From: Artocarpus heterophyllus
Lineage: Eukaryota > Streptophyta > Magnoliopsida > Rosales > Moraceae
Assembly: GCA_025403435.1 (NCBI GenBank)
Contig: CM046342.1
Span: 18,871,596-18,935,595, forward strand
Length of the DNA: 64,000 nucleotides
Reading direction: 5' to 3'
The notes beneath the pieces are model-generated. The model was given only the letters and a program-made list of their open reading frames with translations. It was not told where the DNA came from and did no database searches. A program made the position numbers and the translations under genes. Positions 35,494 through 48,485 of the stretch are shown here, piece by piece (position 1 is the first letter of the stretch; each line of letters begins with the position of its first letter).

Positions 35494-38400
35494 TGTCAGT
35501 ACTTCTAGTTTTAATATTGCCTCTAGAACCTTTCAGCTAAGTAAATTGCTTCATGTTCCACAAATTTCGAAATATCACATTATTGTATCTAAATTTGCAA
35601 GAAACAATAATGTATATTTTGAATTTCACCCATCTGTCTGCCCTGTAAAGGATTGAGCAATGGGTTCAACACTTCTTCAAGGGAGATTTAGTGGAGGACT
35701 ATACAAGTTTGATCTCACCAGTTGCTTCAAAAACCATTCCAGCCTATCTACTCTTAGTCCTAACAAGTCACAACTTTAGCCCTTTTATTTTGGTCATGTG
35801 TCATATAATTTAGGTCCTTTAAATTCCAAAAATCAGTAGAAGTCTATTAATGTTGCTGTCTTGAGTCATAGCTTAGGGTCAAATCAAATTCTCTAGTGCT
35901 TTGGCACAAAAGAATAGGTCATCCATCAATCAAAGTTGTAAAAAGTGTCTTGAATAGTTGTAATGTTCTATTTACTATAAATAAAGAAATTTCAGTTTGC
36001 AAAGCTTGCCAATTAGGAAGCCGTCATAAGCTTCCCTTTTCCCAATTCTCTTATTAATTTGACCTTTAGGGCCCTGCTCACATTCCCTCAAGAAATAGAT
36101 TTTTGTATTACATAAGTTTTGTTGGTTCTTTTTCATGATTCACATGGATCTACTTCTTAAAAGCAAAATTAGAAGCCTTTCAAAGTCGCATTCATTTCAA
36201 AACACAAACCGAATTGCAATTCAATACCAAACTCAAAACAATACGAATGGATTGGAGAGAGGAATTTAGATTACTAACCTTGTTGTATTCCATATGGGTA
36301 GTTCATCAAGTCTCGTGCCCTCATACATTTGAATAGAATGGCATTGTCGAACGTAAATACTGCCACATCATTGAAAAAGGGTTGTCATTTCTTGCTTAAG
36401 CATCCATGCCCTTCAAGTTCTGAGATTCATTTTCAACCGCACCATACCTTATAAACCCTCCTTCCACATCAGTTCTTCACCACAAGCCTCCATTTCAAGT
36501 GCTGTACAAATGAAGACCAGACTACTCTGATTTAAAAATTTTTGGTTGCTATTGTTACCCGTGGATTAGGCCCTATAACAACCATAAACTTCAATATAGA
36601 TAAATCCACTATACCTTTATTGGTTACAGTAACAAACACATAGGTTGTATATATCCGGGCATGTAATTTTTGATGAGACCAATTTTCCTCGTGCAACTGA
36701 CACCATTTCACGAAGACCTTCTGAGCATAAACTATCCTCATTACACCTACAACCACCAATCATGTCCCCTTATCCAATAGAGATTACCTCTGCTCCTTCG
36801 CCCACTTACACACCAGAAATTAACCAATCCTCATCACTAATTTCATCCTCCAATTCCTCACCTTTGTGAACATTTTCCACTAGAGGCAGTGCTAATACTA
36901 GAGTTATTAATATTGATAATGATCCAACTACTGCAAATTCTCCTATGTCTTAGAATAGTGATGCAATCCAGGTTCGCTTACTAGGAAATACTCATCTCAT
37001 GGTCACAGAAGCTAAACAAGAATTCATAAGCCCAAAGTTTATGTTGTCTCTAATTTGATAGAATCTAAACTTAGCTCAGTCAAAGAAGCTTTAGCCTATG
37101 ATCATTGGCGAACTGCTATAGAAGAGGAAGTCATAGCACTACAGAAGAGTCATACCTAGACGTTGGTGGATGCACCTAAGGATCGAAGATTGGTTGGATG
37201 TGGTTTTTAAGATCAAACGGAACCTACACGAAACAATTTCTTGATACAAGGGCTGTTTGGTGGCCAAAAGGGTATATACAAAAGGTTGGTTTTGATTTTA
37301 GCAAGACATTTAGCCCATTAATAAAGCCGACAATAGTTCGGGTAATTTTGAATATGGCTCTAGCACGGGATGGAAAATTCGCCAATTAGACGTTAATAAC
37401 GCATTTTTAAATGGAGAGATACAAGAGGCGGTTTATATGGAACAAGCTCTAGGTTTTTAACAGGCTGGAAAAGAGAAACTAGTTTATAAATTGCATAAAG
37501 TCCTGTAGAGACTCAAGCAAGCCCCAAGGGCTTGGTTTGATAAATTAAAGGCTTTTCTTTTCATTCATGGCTTTGACTCTCTTAAGGCAGACCAATCACT
37601 CTTTTTCAAGTTCAGTAAGGCTTCTGTTTTGATGATTTTTGTGCATGTTGATGATATCATCATCACAGGCAACAACAATGTAGAGGTTCAAGAGTTTATT
37701 GCTAAGCTACACCAAAGCTTCTCATTCAAGAACTTAGGACCATTGTATTTCTTCCTTGGTATTGAAGTCAAAGCCTTGCCCGAAGGATGCGTGTTCATAA
37801 GCTAGAGGAAATACATTTTGGACCTTCTACAAAGAGCAAAAATGGAAAGAGCAAAGGCCCTGCCAACACCAATGATCACAAATGCTCCACTTTCAGTGAC
37901 CAGAGGTGATCCTGTTGAAAGCAGCCAACACTGCAGAAGTATTGCTGGAGCCCTGCAATATGTGACTGTCACTCGGCTGGAAATCTCTTACAGTATAAAT
38001 AAGGTTTGCCAATATATGCACAAACCCTTAGACACACATTGAAAGGCGGTCAAACGCATACTAAGATACCTTAGTGGGACTGTTGACTATGGTCTTCATC
38101 CTAAAAGACTCTTAAACTTGTGCCTGTCTGGCCATAGAGATGCAGATTGGGCTACTGTCCCCAACAACAAGAAATCAACTTCAGGATTCTGCATTTACCT
38201 TGGGGGGAATCTTGTTACTTGGAGCTCAAGGAAGCAGCATGCCATGTCTCGGTCAAGTACGGAGGCCGAATATCGGAGCTTGGCCAATGCCACTGCAGAA
38301 ATAATATGGCTTCAATCCTTACTTAAGGAGCTAAAAATTCATCAGACTAGAACACCCCTGATATGGTACGACAAGCTAATCACAATCTTTCTATCTGCAA

Positions 38401-38612
38401 ATGTGATTCTGCACTCCTAAACAAAATATATCGAACACGATCTGTATTTTGTCTGAGAATGAGTAATGAACAAAACGCTGGCTTTCCAATACGTACCATC
38501 ACTCGATCAAGTTGTAGATATTCTCAGAAAACCACTATCATGAACTCATTTTAGCAGACTCAGGTAGAAGATTTGAACATTGGGCCTTTCTCGCGTTTCA
38601 ATTGAGGGGAAG
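35494..38612 (+). pseudogene. Copia element C, right part: protease to RNase H
   Basis: Resumes the element C frame cut at 23577. Fragments in order are protease end, a GAG-pre-integrase-like segment, and a reduced integrase. RT follows from about 37060 ([19 protein letters not shown]; catalytic box HVDDIIITG near 37650), with RNase H at 38040-38540 (SRSSTEAEYRSLANATAEI). Many stops are present. The integrase looks shortened. A purine run (GAGGGGAAG) at 38604-38612 precedes the 3' LTR. Confidence 0.85.
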
Positions 38613-38945
38613 TGTTAGAGAGTAAAACGACACTGTCATAGAAGCTTAAACAACACAATGCAACAGTGTATATATGAAAGAATAAGACAAGAATTTTCTG
38701 GAATGTTCATGAGATAAAATTCTCCAACTGGTGGGAAAAATCATCTTTGGCAGCTGGCCATTTCTTTTATTTACCGTTAGGACCATTACCTGCTTGGACA
38801 AGTGGCATTCTTTGATTGTACAGTGTACACTATAAATATCAATGCAATACCCTGAGTTCATTAGAGCCGCATCTCATTCATCGGGGTCTTTTTATCTTTT
38901 CCTTGGTTCCTTGTATTTCTGTCAAATCATATCTGTGACGTATCA
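38613..38945 (+). mobile_element. Copia element C: 3' LTR (short, right end approximate)
   Basis: Starts TGTTAGAGAGTAAAACG right after the purine tract. It contains a TATA-like CACTATAAATATC at about 38827-38839. The end near GTATCA at 38945 is a guess, because the 5' LTR needed for comparison is missing. Confidence 0.6.
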
Positions 38946-39013
38946 ATATTTAGGGTACATTTTTTTTTTTTAAGTTTTCACAATATCTAGCATAAGTTTT
39001 AAAGATGCTGAAC

Positions 39014-39990
39014 GGGCTGTTTGTTTCGTATACATTGGACTGATTTTTTGTATTTAAATATTTAAAATCCTTTAAATACATATTGTTTCCCCCAAAATTC
39101 AAATCAAATGAATCCTTTGAATTTAAATTTTCAGAGTTTTACTCCCTTTAAACTTTTTGGACTCAAATATATTTGCAACAGTAACAGTTGAAATTCTTTT
39201 TCCTATATTTGAAGAAAAAAATTTATTTATTTGATATCCAATTGAGATGATTCTTCTTTCATTGCATTCCTAATGAAGAGAGGAATAAAACAATACACAT
39301 ATTGCATATCTTTTAGGGTCATAAATATTAAGATTTTACTAGATTTGTTAATAAATTAAAAAAAAATTCACTATTTATTCAAACATAAATTCCAATTTTA
39401 TTTCATATTCAGATTAATATTTTAAATGCACATCCCAACGTTGAGTCACATAGCAATGCAAATCACTAATTCAAATCACACAACTCAAATCAAAATAATC
39501 TAAGGGTCCGTTTAGTGATTTGATTTGAGTTATGTAATTTGAATTAAAATTTGAATTAGTGATTTTAATTGTTATCTAAATTGATGTTTGGATGTGCATT
39601 TAAGTTTTAATCTGAGTATAGAATAAAATTAAAATTTATGTTTGGAGAGGTAGTACAAATAGTTTTTGATTTATTGACAAATCTAATACAATCTTAATGT
39701 TAATTATATTAAAAAATATACAATATGGATCTTAATTTATTTTTCTCTTCACTAGGAACACAATGAAAAAAGAATCATCTCATTTGGATATCAAATGAAG
39801 AAGTTATGATTTTTTCCTCAAATATGAGAGAGAGAATTTTAGCTTTTACTTTAGTAAAGATATCTGCGTATCAAAAGTTTAAGAATGTCAAAACTTCAAA
39901 AACTGTACTCGTGATACTCAAAGGATTCGAATTTTAGGAGAAACAAACACGTATGTAAAAATTTTTTATACTCAAATTTAAATTTAAGTC
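39014..39990. repeat. Long imperfect inverted repeat (foldback), arms ~480 bp
   Basis: The two halves are reverse complements about a centre near 39513. Examples are 39232-39260 against 39764-39793 (gatatccaa..gagatgattctt) and 39422-39436 against 39589-39603 (ttaaatgcacatc). A third is the AAATCCTTTGA-type outer segments near 39111 and 39922. The left outer end has the MITE-like GGGCTGTTTGTTTCG and the centre GGGTCCGTTTAGTGATTTG. It is either a foldback transposon or two related MITEs joined in opposite orientation. A transcript would form a long hairpin. Confidence 0.8.
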
Positions 39991-41321
39991 TATTAATGTA
40001 ATGACCAAGAGAAATGCATTAATAAAATCTAATATTTAATTAGATTTAATTAATGAATTTACTCTTAAAAATTATATTTTTATAAAAATTATGATAATAT
40101 ATAATAAACAATGTTAATAGGAAATTCCATTGTAAATTTGATACGATGTTGGATATTACTAAATACATATTTTGTGAGCCAAAAAGCTCAAAAATTTGTA
40201 AATAATATCTATGAAATGAATTTTATATCACAATTAATTATAATATTGTGGTATAAATTAATGGGTGATTAAGATCAAAATAAAGGAGAAAAGTATGCCA
40301 AAACCCTAAAACAACATAAGGTAAAAACATAGATACAGTAAATACTGTGTTTTGACTCCAAAAGTGGACTAAAGAATAGGTAGGATATTCTATACAGTAT
40401 AAGAATATGTTTTCTAATGATTTCACCCCAACAGTATAAGAAAAATATTGTGTAATAAAAAATTGCATTGTGTGAGATTTTAGGGGCCCACCAAGTGGAT
40501 ACCCCATGAGTTTTTATTGGGCCACCACACCATGAAAGGTGACCCAATCGCCTAAAGCCACCCATCACCCCTAATCATGGTTTAAAATGATGACTCACCC
40601 ATTTTTTAAAAAATCTTTAAAGAGATAAGCCTTAATTAAGGCATAAAAGAAAAAAAAATTCTTTACTCACTCCACCCACATTCGACAGCTCCAAGCCCTC
40701 CCTCTCAAAAAATTTTTCAAATCAAAATTCTCACAAAACCTTCTCCAATCAAGTTTCAAGCTTCAAAGATCAAGGTTTTATATATTTTTAAGGTAAAAAT
40801 CTAAACTTTTTCTCAAGTTTACCTAGGGTTTTTCTTGGTTTAGGGGGGATTTTGACCTAAGATTTGCTCATGTGAAACATGTTTAGGAAATTGCAAGGAA
40901 GCCCTTGAAAAGTTTAGGATCACAAATTTTTCATTTGGTAAGTTCAATTTTTCAAATTTAAAGTTTATTTGATTTTTGTTTTGGTTTTGTTGTTTCAAAA
41001 AAAGACTTGTGATCCTTTATGTAAGTTGTAGTTTGATTTTCTTAATTCCATGGTTTATGTTGAGGTTTGTGGTTGAAATTTAGGTTTGAAGGTAAAAAAT
41101 AGCATTTGGTTAAAAAATAGTAGTTTTGTAAACTTTGAAGTGGTCTTAAAAGGAATTGTGAATTAGCATGAAAATTTGTTTGAGAGGGTCTTAAAATTGT
41201 ATGAACAGTAGCTAGAATGCTGTTTTAAATGAATTTTTGCAAAAATTACCCTAGGGACTAAATTGCAAAAAAAATTCCTATTCTCGGCAGAAATGAAAAA
41301 AGGCAAAAAACTCCCCTTTCT

Positions 41322-44300
41322 TGTAATGACCAGGAAATTCATTAATAAAACATAATATTTAATTGGGTTTAATTAATGAATTTACCCTTAAAAATTGTAA
41401 TTTTTGTAAGATTACAATAATATAAATAATAAGCTGTATTAAATGGAAATTTCACTGTATTGTGATGCAATGTTGGATATTTCTAATACAGATTTTATGC
41501 GTTTAATTACTCAAAAATTTATAAATAATATCCATAAAATGAATTTTATATCACAATTAATTAAAAAACTGTGATACAAATACATAGGTATAAAAAATAC
41601 AAATATGATATAAAGTCCACAGAGACCTAACCCAATGTAAGAAAGAGGTTGATGTAGTATAAGTATACTGCTAAGTGAAAATACAGATATGAAAAAAGTT
41701 ACGTTTGGCCTCTAAAAGTGAACCGAAGGTAAGGAAAATAGTTTACACAGTCTAAGGATATGAGATGACACTGATTTGACCACAGCAGTATAGAAAAAAT
41801 ACTGTGTGGTAAAAAATTACACAGTATAAATTTTTAACTCCACAAAGTGGACACTCCTTGGCTTTCTATTAGGCTACATGTCTAGAAAGGTGGCCCAATC
41901 ATCTTGTACCACCTAGGGGTATACTCATGGATTACCATGAGTCATCAAAAAGGGATAAGAAGCATTAAATGCATGTTTATCACAAATTTTCTTTCTTCAT
42001 CTTCCTCCCATACTCGGCAACCATTGAAGGACCCTCTCAAAAAAATTGCTCAAGCACAAAATTTTTGCAAAAACAACCCCACTTAAGTTCAAGAGGCAAG
42101 ATTCAAGGAATTTTTACAAGATTTAAGATAAAAACCTAAACTTTTTAAGCGTTTTTAGGGTTTTTCTTGGGAAAAAAGAAAGGAAACTAATTTATGGTAT
42201 TTTTGCATGGAAGTGGTGTCTAAGAAGGAGACCTAAAGGAGTCTTGGAAGGCTAAAAATAATAAAAAAAAAAAGTGCTATTTGGGGTAAGTTTTGATTTT
42301 AAAGTTTTGAAATTTTATGATTTTTGTTTTTGATTTTTATTTTCTCAAAAGCATATGGGTTCTTGAATTAGTTTTGGTTGAAACCCATGAAAATATGAAT
42401 TATGGCAGGTTGAGAATGTGAAAATTGAGGTTTAAATGTTGAAAATGATATTTTGTGTAAAAAGAATATTTCAGCAATTTTAGTGCTAGTTTTTCAAAAG
42501 TGTTGCTTGATGTGGTAAATGATTCCAACAAAGGTTGAAATTATTTATACAGGGGTAGATTTACAGTTTTAAAACAGATTTTCACCAAAATACCCTAAGG
42601 ATTAAATTGAAAGAAAAAGTTTTCACTCAGCAGATTTAAAAAATGCTCAAAAACACCCCTGTACAGTGAGATTTTGGGAAAAGTTAAAACATGAAAGTTG
42701 TAGATCTCGACGAAACTATTAAATATCGTGAACGGTTTGTCAAAAAACTTAACCGTTTGTGAGTTTTTGACTTTTCAAGAATTTATCAAAAGTGAAAAAA
42801 TGTTAAAATAGTAAAAATATTATTTTTCAAAATGATTTAAAGTATGGTACTTTGAGTAAAGATATTCCTTATGAAAAATAGGACATTTTGATATAAAGAG
42901 ATAAATTTTAGTCCTGGGGTAAAATCGTCAAAATTTTCAATTTAGGGACTAAGCCGCAAAGTTTTATAAAAATGGGACATAATTGAGAAATAAGAAGATT
43001 TGACCCACTATAGTGTTGTTTTAAAATTAGTATGTGGTTATTTTCGTAAGAATAACAAAATCGAGCTCGGGTAGGTTAGTAAACCTACGGATGGCAAAAT
43101 CGTCATTTTTGTCCAAATAATCCGAACCGCTCTGAAACATACCAAATGGAAAAAGAATGGTTAAAAGGGGTCCCGCCCTTCGTTAGAAATTATAGGGTAG
43201 AGTTAGATAAAAATAAAAAAAAAACCAATGGTTCTTAGAGTTGTATAAAGTGAAGCAACTCAATTCATTAATTAATAGATGTTTTGTATTGAAACAGTGG
43301 AATTTGGCTAATAGCTTTGTAATTGGCCAACAAGATCCTAGGAGTCTAGGAAAAAGGAAATCGAGGTTGAGTTACTCGACATTCGAATCAAGTAAGTACC
43401 CATCCCACCTACAGTATGAAATTGTAGGCATAAAGTGCGAAATGTGTATATGTATACTTGTGTGTATATCAAGGTTCAAGGTGCATACTTGTGTGTATGC
43501 AACGGCATGATTATTTATATGATGGTGTGTACTTGTGAGTATACGGAATATGTACTTGAGTATATATTATGACATGTACCTAAGTGTATATGATGATGTG
43601 TACCTGTGTGTATATAATGTTAAGTACCTATGAGTACATTATGTCATATACCTGTGCGTATATTAATGTGTAACAGTGTGTATATAAAGTATGTACCTAT
43701 GTGTACTATATCGTACAAGGGCATTAATGTTATGTATAACATGTGATCATCACTTCATACATGGTATGATAACCATAATAAGTGAATTGGTAAACAAATC
43801 ACCAAAAGTTAAGAAAAGTGTCATATCGACTCCTGACTCGATGAGAGTTTAAGGATTACAGTATGGTCATAGTGTTATGTAGACCTAAGTGCGCAATGGT
43901 ACGAACACTTGGGCCCTAGTTAAAGATAAAAAAGGATTATAAGAAAGCATAATGAGATCATGCATTTTATTGAATGTGCATGTAGGTTTATATGGGACTT
44001 ACTGGGCGTAAGCTCATTAAGTATTTCATGCTGTAGGTATTCCGACGAAAAGGTCAGAGTAATTCTATTGATGAGCTGGCGAAGGGATGAACAGTGTGTA
44101 GACTGGGTATGGTTTCTGCCGCAGTATGTTTTCACTGTATTGTATTTTAAGATGTTTTAAAAGTAATGTTTGATAAACTATATTGCAAAGGCAAGGTGGT
44201 TATCTAAATACAAGTATATGTAGGTAATTCAGAAGTTGTTAGACTAGTATATGTAAAATATTTATTAAAAAGAAAAAAATCCTAAATTTTTGCCTATAAG

Positions 44301-44347
44301 GAAATAAGAAAAAAGTTTATCACAGCCTGAAAAGGCGGGTTATGACA
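41322..44347 (+). mobile_element. LTR-like unit G (3.0 kb, TSD TTTCT) nested in H
   Basis: Starts TGTAATGACC and ends GGGTTATGACA. It is flanked by TTTCT at 41317-41321 and 44348-44352. It has the same family layout as H and the minus-strand piece at 1-1381. The small frames inside (43241-43510, 43960-44160) have no recognisable domains. Confidence 0.83.
43430..43715 (+). repeat. Minisatellite in unit G, ~24-28 bp units
   Basis: About ten degenerate copies of a 'tgtacctgtgtgtatataatg' phrase (broken by changes). H has only a trace of it at the same place (about 54745-54790), so it expanded in G or shrank in H. Confidence 0.7.
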
Positions 44348-44746
44348 TTTCTAGTGGGAATTTTGAAAAAGTTAAAACATGAAAGTTGTAGATCTCGATG
44401 AAATTGTTAGAAATTGCGGACGATTCATCGAAAATCGCCTTCGTTGTGCGATATGAATTTTACAAAATTTGTTAAAGTTGAAAAAAAAAATTTAAGGGCA
44501 AACATGTCTTTTTACAAAAGGAATTCGGTATGGAACCTTGAGAAAATTTGATCCTCTTGAGGGATAAAATTGTCAAAAATTTTCAAATGAGGGATAAAAT
44601 TGTAAAGTTTTGTTTAATTTGGACTTTTATTGCAAACTAGTAATCTAATGCCCTGAACCCTTGTTTTCATGCTAATAAACAACATTTCATGTTAAATTAG
44701 CTAAGTCGGGCCTAGGAATTTAAAGCGGCCTATCGAAGGCAAAAAC

Positions 44747-46778
44747 TGCTAGACATGTAAGCCCTAAGGAGTAAAAATGTTATACGTTTTTGAAGACATT
44801 TTTATCAATAAAGAATTTATTCATTTATATATATACCAAATCTTGTCCTCTTTACGTTCATATTTGTTGAATGTATGTTAAGCAAACAGTAGTCTGAGAC
44901 TGTCAGTCTAAACCTTAAGAATTGGGCATATGATGGACTGATTATATGGAAGACACGATTCTTAAGGTGACGGTCTAAAATATATGATCTGCAATCGAGG
45001 GAATAAAGTTGGGCGCTTTATTCATGCAAATATTGTTATGTTGTCTATATCCCTATTGGGAGATGGTTTGTCTTGACCATCGGAGTTGGACTCCGTGAAT
45101 AGAAACATTGGCATGTTGTCATAGGTGACGATGTGTTGGATCGGGACATAAAGTGAATTGATTTGGATTAATAATTCTATCATGGCAAATCGATTCACTT
45201 TAGAGAATCATTTGTATTGTATCTTAATCCTGAGATGAATAGTGGGCCCGTTGTCTTGACTTGTATCTTTTGTTGTACCAAAGGGTGACTCTCACATCTC
45301 AATAATGGTATGCATACCGGTACGTTGGAGGCATGACTCTTGATAGCATAGACTTATTATTCATAGATATGGAATCCATAGCTCCTCTTTAAGAGTAATG
45401 ATATCCTCTTATATGCGTTGTCCTGCAATTGAAAAACTGGAGCGCTCAACCATTTGGATACATAGGTGTAACCAAATGGTATACTATCTTTGGATAGTAA
45501 GCTTTCTGATGGTGAGATAATGGAACGTAAGATAAAAATAATTGGGAAGGTAAGAGAGAACTTGTCCTTAAGCCAATTATGGATTTTCATATGGGGAAAC
45601 GATACACTTTGATATGTCATGGAGACTTAGCTGTACGAGCTTCGTAATTCTATAAAGTTCGAGAGTGCAGCTCCAAGCTTTTAGTGGAGTAGCGTTGGAG
45701 TTGATAAAGCTTGGAGCAGCGTTGGAGTTGATATTTGTGAAATGTATATCTGGGATATTGGGTTTCATAATTATCATGAGCTTGAACGTTATAGGTCTAT
45801 TTTGGTCCCCTTTGTTAGCTCACAAAATCCTGTAACGACACGGCGTGCTTTTTAATAATTGGTGACTTATGCCGAATTTATCAGATTGGTTTAAAATTTG
45901 AAAGAATCAAATAATTCATGTTTGTTTATAAGTTGAATTAATTTAAGATAAACTTGTTGAATTATTGAGATCGGATAATTCTTGTCTGTTTATCGATTGA
46001 TTTAATTGGATAAATTAAATCAAGATAAACTTGTAGAATTATTGTGAATTGATTTATTTTCTTAGAGATTATCTTGATAAAGTTTGTTTTGATTAGATAA
46101 CTTTTCTATTGGGTTATTTGAATCAAAACTGAGACTTTATCCTATAGAATCTCGGGTGGAAAATAAAAGATTCGCGGAGATATTTACGCTTGAGTTCGGC
46201 CTGCCGAATGACGTGTTTGGCCTGCCGATGGGGTCTGTTCGGCCTGCCGATCAGCGAGTGATAAGATTACACGTTTTCACGCGGATCTTATCAGATATTG
46301 ATCCGAACTTGATTCTGTTTCGAGTTTTTGAGACCTAATCTGATAAGGACTGACCCCAGAACCAATCGCTTTAAAAAGGGAGTGAGTCTCGTGATTTACT
46401 TAGATCAATTGAGAGATTAAGAGTGATACTCTTCTGTTGAGCATCTAAAAACTCCTTAAGAGCTTTTGTTCACAAATCACGAACACTAGCTTTGGGTTCT
46501 CTTGATTGGTTGGAAGGAGAGTCACTGGTGGAAGAGCTGTACATGTGAGCCCACACTCACTCCGATTGTGGATAAAGAATAGCAAAGAAGACTAGTTGGT
46601 TGAGGCTCTTCTAGAATGTTACTTCTCTTCATAGGTTGCAGAGGTTTTTCGGTACACAAATGTTAGTAAGATCTGTCTAATTTATACATATAGCATGTCA
46701 AACTTGTGCTTTGGAAATTACTCTGATAAAAAATTTTAAAAAATTTCCACTGAGCACCTCACACTGTTTTTTCCAACA
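44747..46778 (+). mobile_element. Copia element F: 5' LTR
   Basis: 2032 bp, TGCTAGACATG ... TTTTCCAACA, preceded by the target duplication AAAAC (44742-44746). It differs from the 3' LTR by scattered substitutions, a ~32-bp extra tandem copy near 45690-45735 and one extra CGGCCTGCCGA motif. The TATA position reads TTTAAAAA (46370-46377) where the 3' LTR has TATAAAAA. Confidence 0.93.
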
Positions 46779-46780
46779 AT

Positions 46781-46793
46781 TGGTATCAGAGCC
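46781..46793 (+). other. Primer-binding site of F
   Basis: TGGTATCAGAGCC lies two bases after the 5' LTR. This is the standard plant LTR-element site complementary to the 3' end of initiator methionine tRNA. Confidence 0.92.
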
Positions 46794-47291
46794 ATGATTT
46801 TTACATAAATTTACAAGTTTGTGATCATGTTATATGCATAAATTTTGTGATCTTAATCGCTCATATGCTTGAATTTAATTTTATAGAGAGTTGGCACTCT
46901 AGGTTTCTATAAATTATATATGTTGTCATGGATTATGTGGTAAATGTTTATTAATAAATTATGGTTTATTAAATCATTGTTTAATTATTTATTAATTAAT
47001 TAATACCGGTTATAGTTCCTTAAAGGTTAGAATGTGTATCTATTTTTTTCTTGTAATTAGATGGCAGACTATCATCTCCGTCTAGGAATTGTTATTTAAT
47101 TTTAAATTTGCAAGAATTTTGTAATTAATAATTATTCGGAGGAGACGGATCTAGAAGACGGATCTAGAAGATTGATGATGGCGCTCCTAGGTATTTCTTG
47201 AGTCTCTAATTTTATGTTTTTGAATTGTTGAAAATAAAATTGATGAATTGCATTAAAATTGTATTTTTTGGAATAAGGGATTTCTGTTCGG

Positions 47292-47515
47292 TCGGCATGC
47301 CGGACATCACAGTTCGGCAGGCCGATGGTCACAGATCGCTAGGCCGGACGTGTGGTTCGACAGGCCGATAGTGGGGCAAAAATCGGCTGGCTCTGCCGGC
47401 AGGCCGAACTTCCGGTTCGGCATGCCGAACTTTCATGGGTCGGTAGGCCGATCTTTTCGATCGATAGGCCGATGAAACATGACCGGTAGACCAATCACCT
47501 AGATCGGCCTGCCGA
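47292..47515 (+). repeat. Array of ~11 near-palindromes TCGGC-NN-GCCGA in the F leader
   Basis: Copies at 47292, 47314, 47336, 47357, 47383 (poor), 47396, 47417 (perfect TCGGCATGCCGA), 47440, 47461, 47483 (poor) and 47504. Starts are spaced about 13-26 bases, mostly 21-23. The sequence between copies is not conserved. The array lies between the primer site and the gag start, in a GC-rich island inside AT-rich DNA. Clusters of the same motif occur in the LTRs of A, B, D and F and in the leader of B. Confidence 0.85.
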
Positions 47516-48485
47516 CCGAAAGCTGAAAAATTTCCAGAAAAGGTGCAATTTTTGTGATGCAGTTTTAATTTTATTTTTGGGACGATCCTGAGAAACATTA
47601 AATTTGGATATGACCGAAAATATGAAGTATTTGATTCATACGGGATTGAAGACTTGAAGATGGGTATTGCATGAAGAAGGATACAACTTGAGGATTCAAG
47701 GATGAAGAATCGATATATGTCTCGATTATTCTCTTGTAATCTTAGTTTTCTATTCTCTAGGATGGAACCATAATATTACGGTTATTATTATTTTGCTTGT
47801 AGCTTTGCTTGATTGCTTTGCTTGTCTGTATTATAATATGATTTGTCATATATATTGATAACATGTCATATAGAATAGGAAGTGTCACTCATATTAAAAT
47901 TGTTCATGCATAATTTTAAAATAAAAACCTTGATTTCAAAAGATTGAGTGGGAGAAGGTTTTCGAAGAGAGAACCTAAGGCCTCCATCGTTGGTTCATAG
48001 GCAGAACATGGTGGTCTCGACTCCTAGGAAGGGATTTCTATCATGTACCATATTGGATCTCTAAAAGGATAATGTATTTTAGTATGATTTATGGTTGCAC
48101 ACCCCTAGGTGGTGATTATAAATCATGGATAAAATATTGAAACGATGGTTATATACTCACGCTAATTTTATTATTAACCTCCCCTAGGAGCTTTGTCAAT
48201 AAAATTAATGGCCAAAGAAATGATTATTAATATATGCTAGATCATACGGGTCCTGGATGGCATATATTAATCAGGAGGGGGTCCGTGTTCCTGATTGAAT
48301 TTGGCATGACTCCCTTAGGAGCTTGTTGAATTCTGAGTTGGGAATTATCGTTGTAAGGTTGTGATATTTTCAAGGTTTTGACGCATAAACACATTTGTAT
48401 GATTTTACATGATTGTGTTATCTTACTAAATTATTATTATACGTTTGCTTATGTTTGGTATATGATTCTTTATTGTAGATTGAAA

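Noticed and set aside
39997..44347. H and G as protein-coding DNA transposons
   Set aside because: TG...CA ends, 5-bp duplications and no transposase fit LTR-derived units; only short random frames are present.
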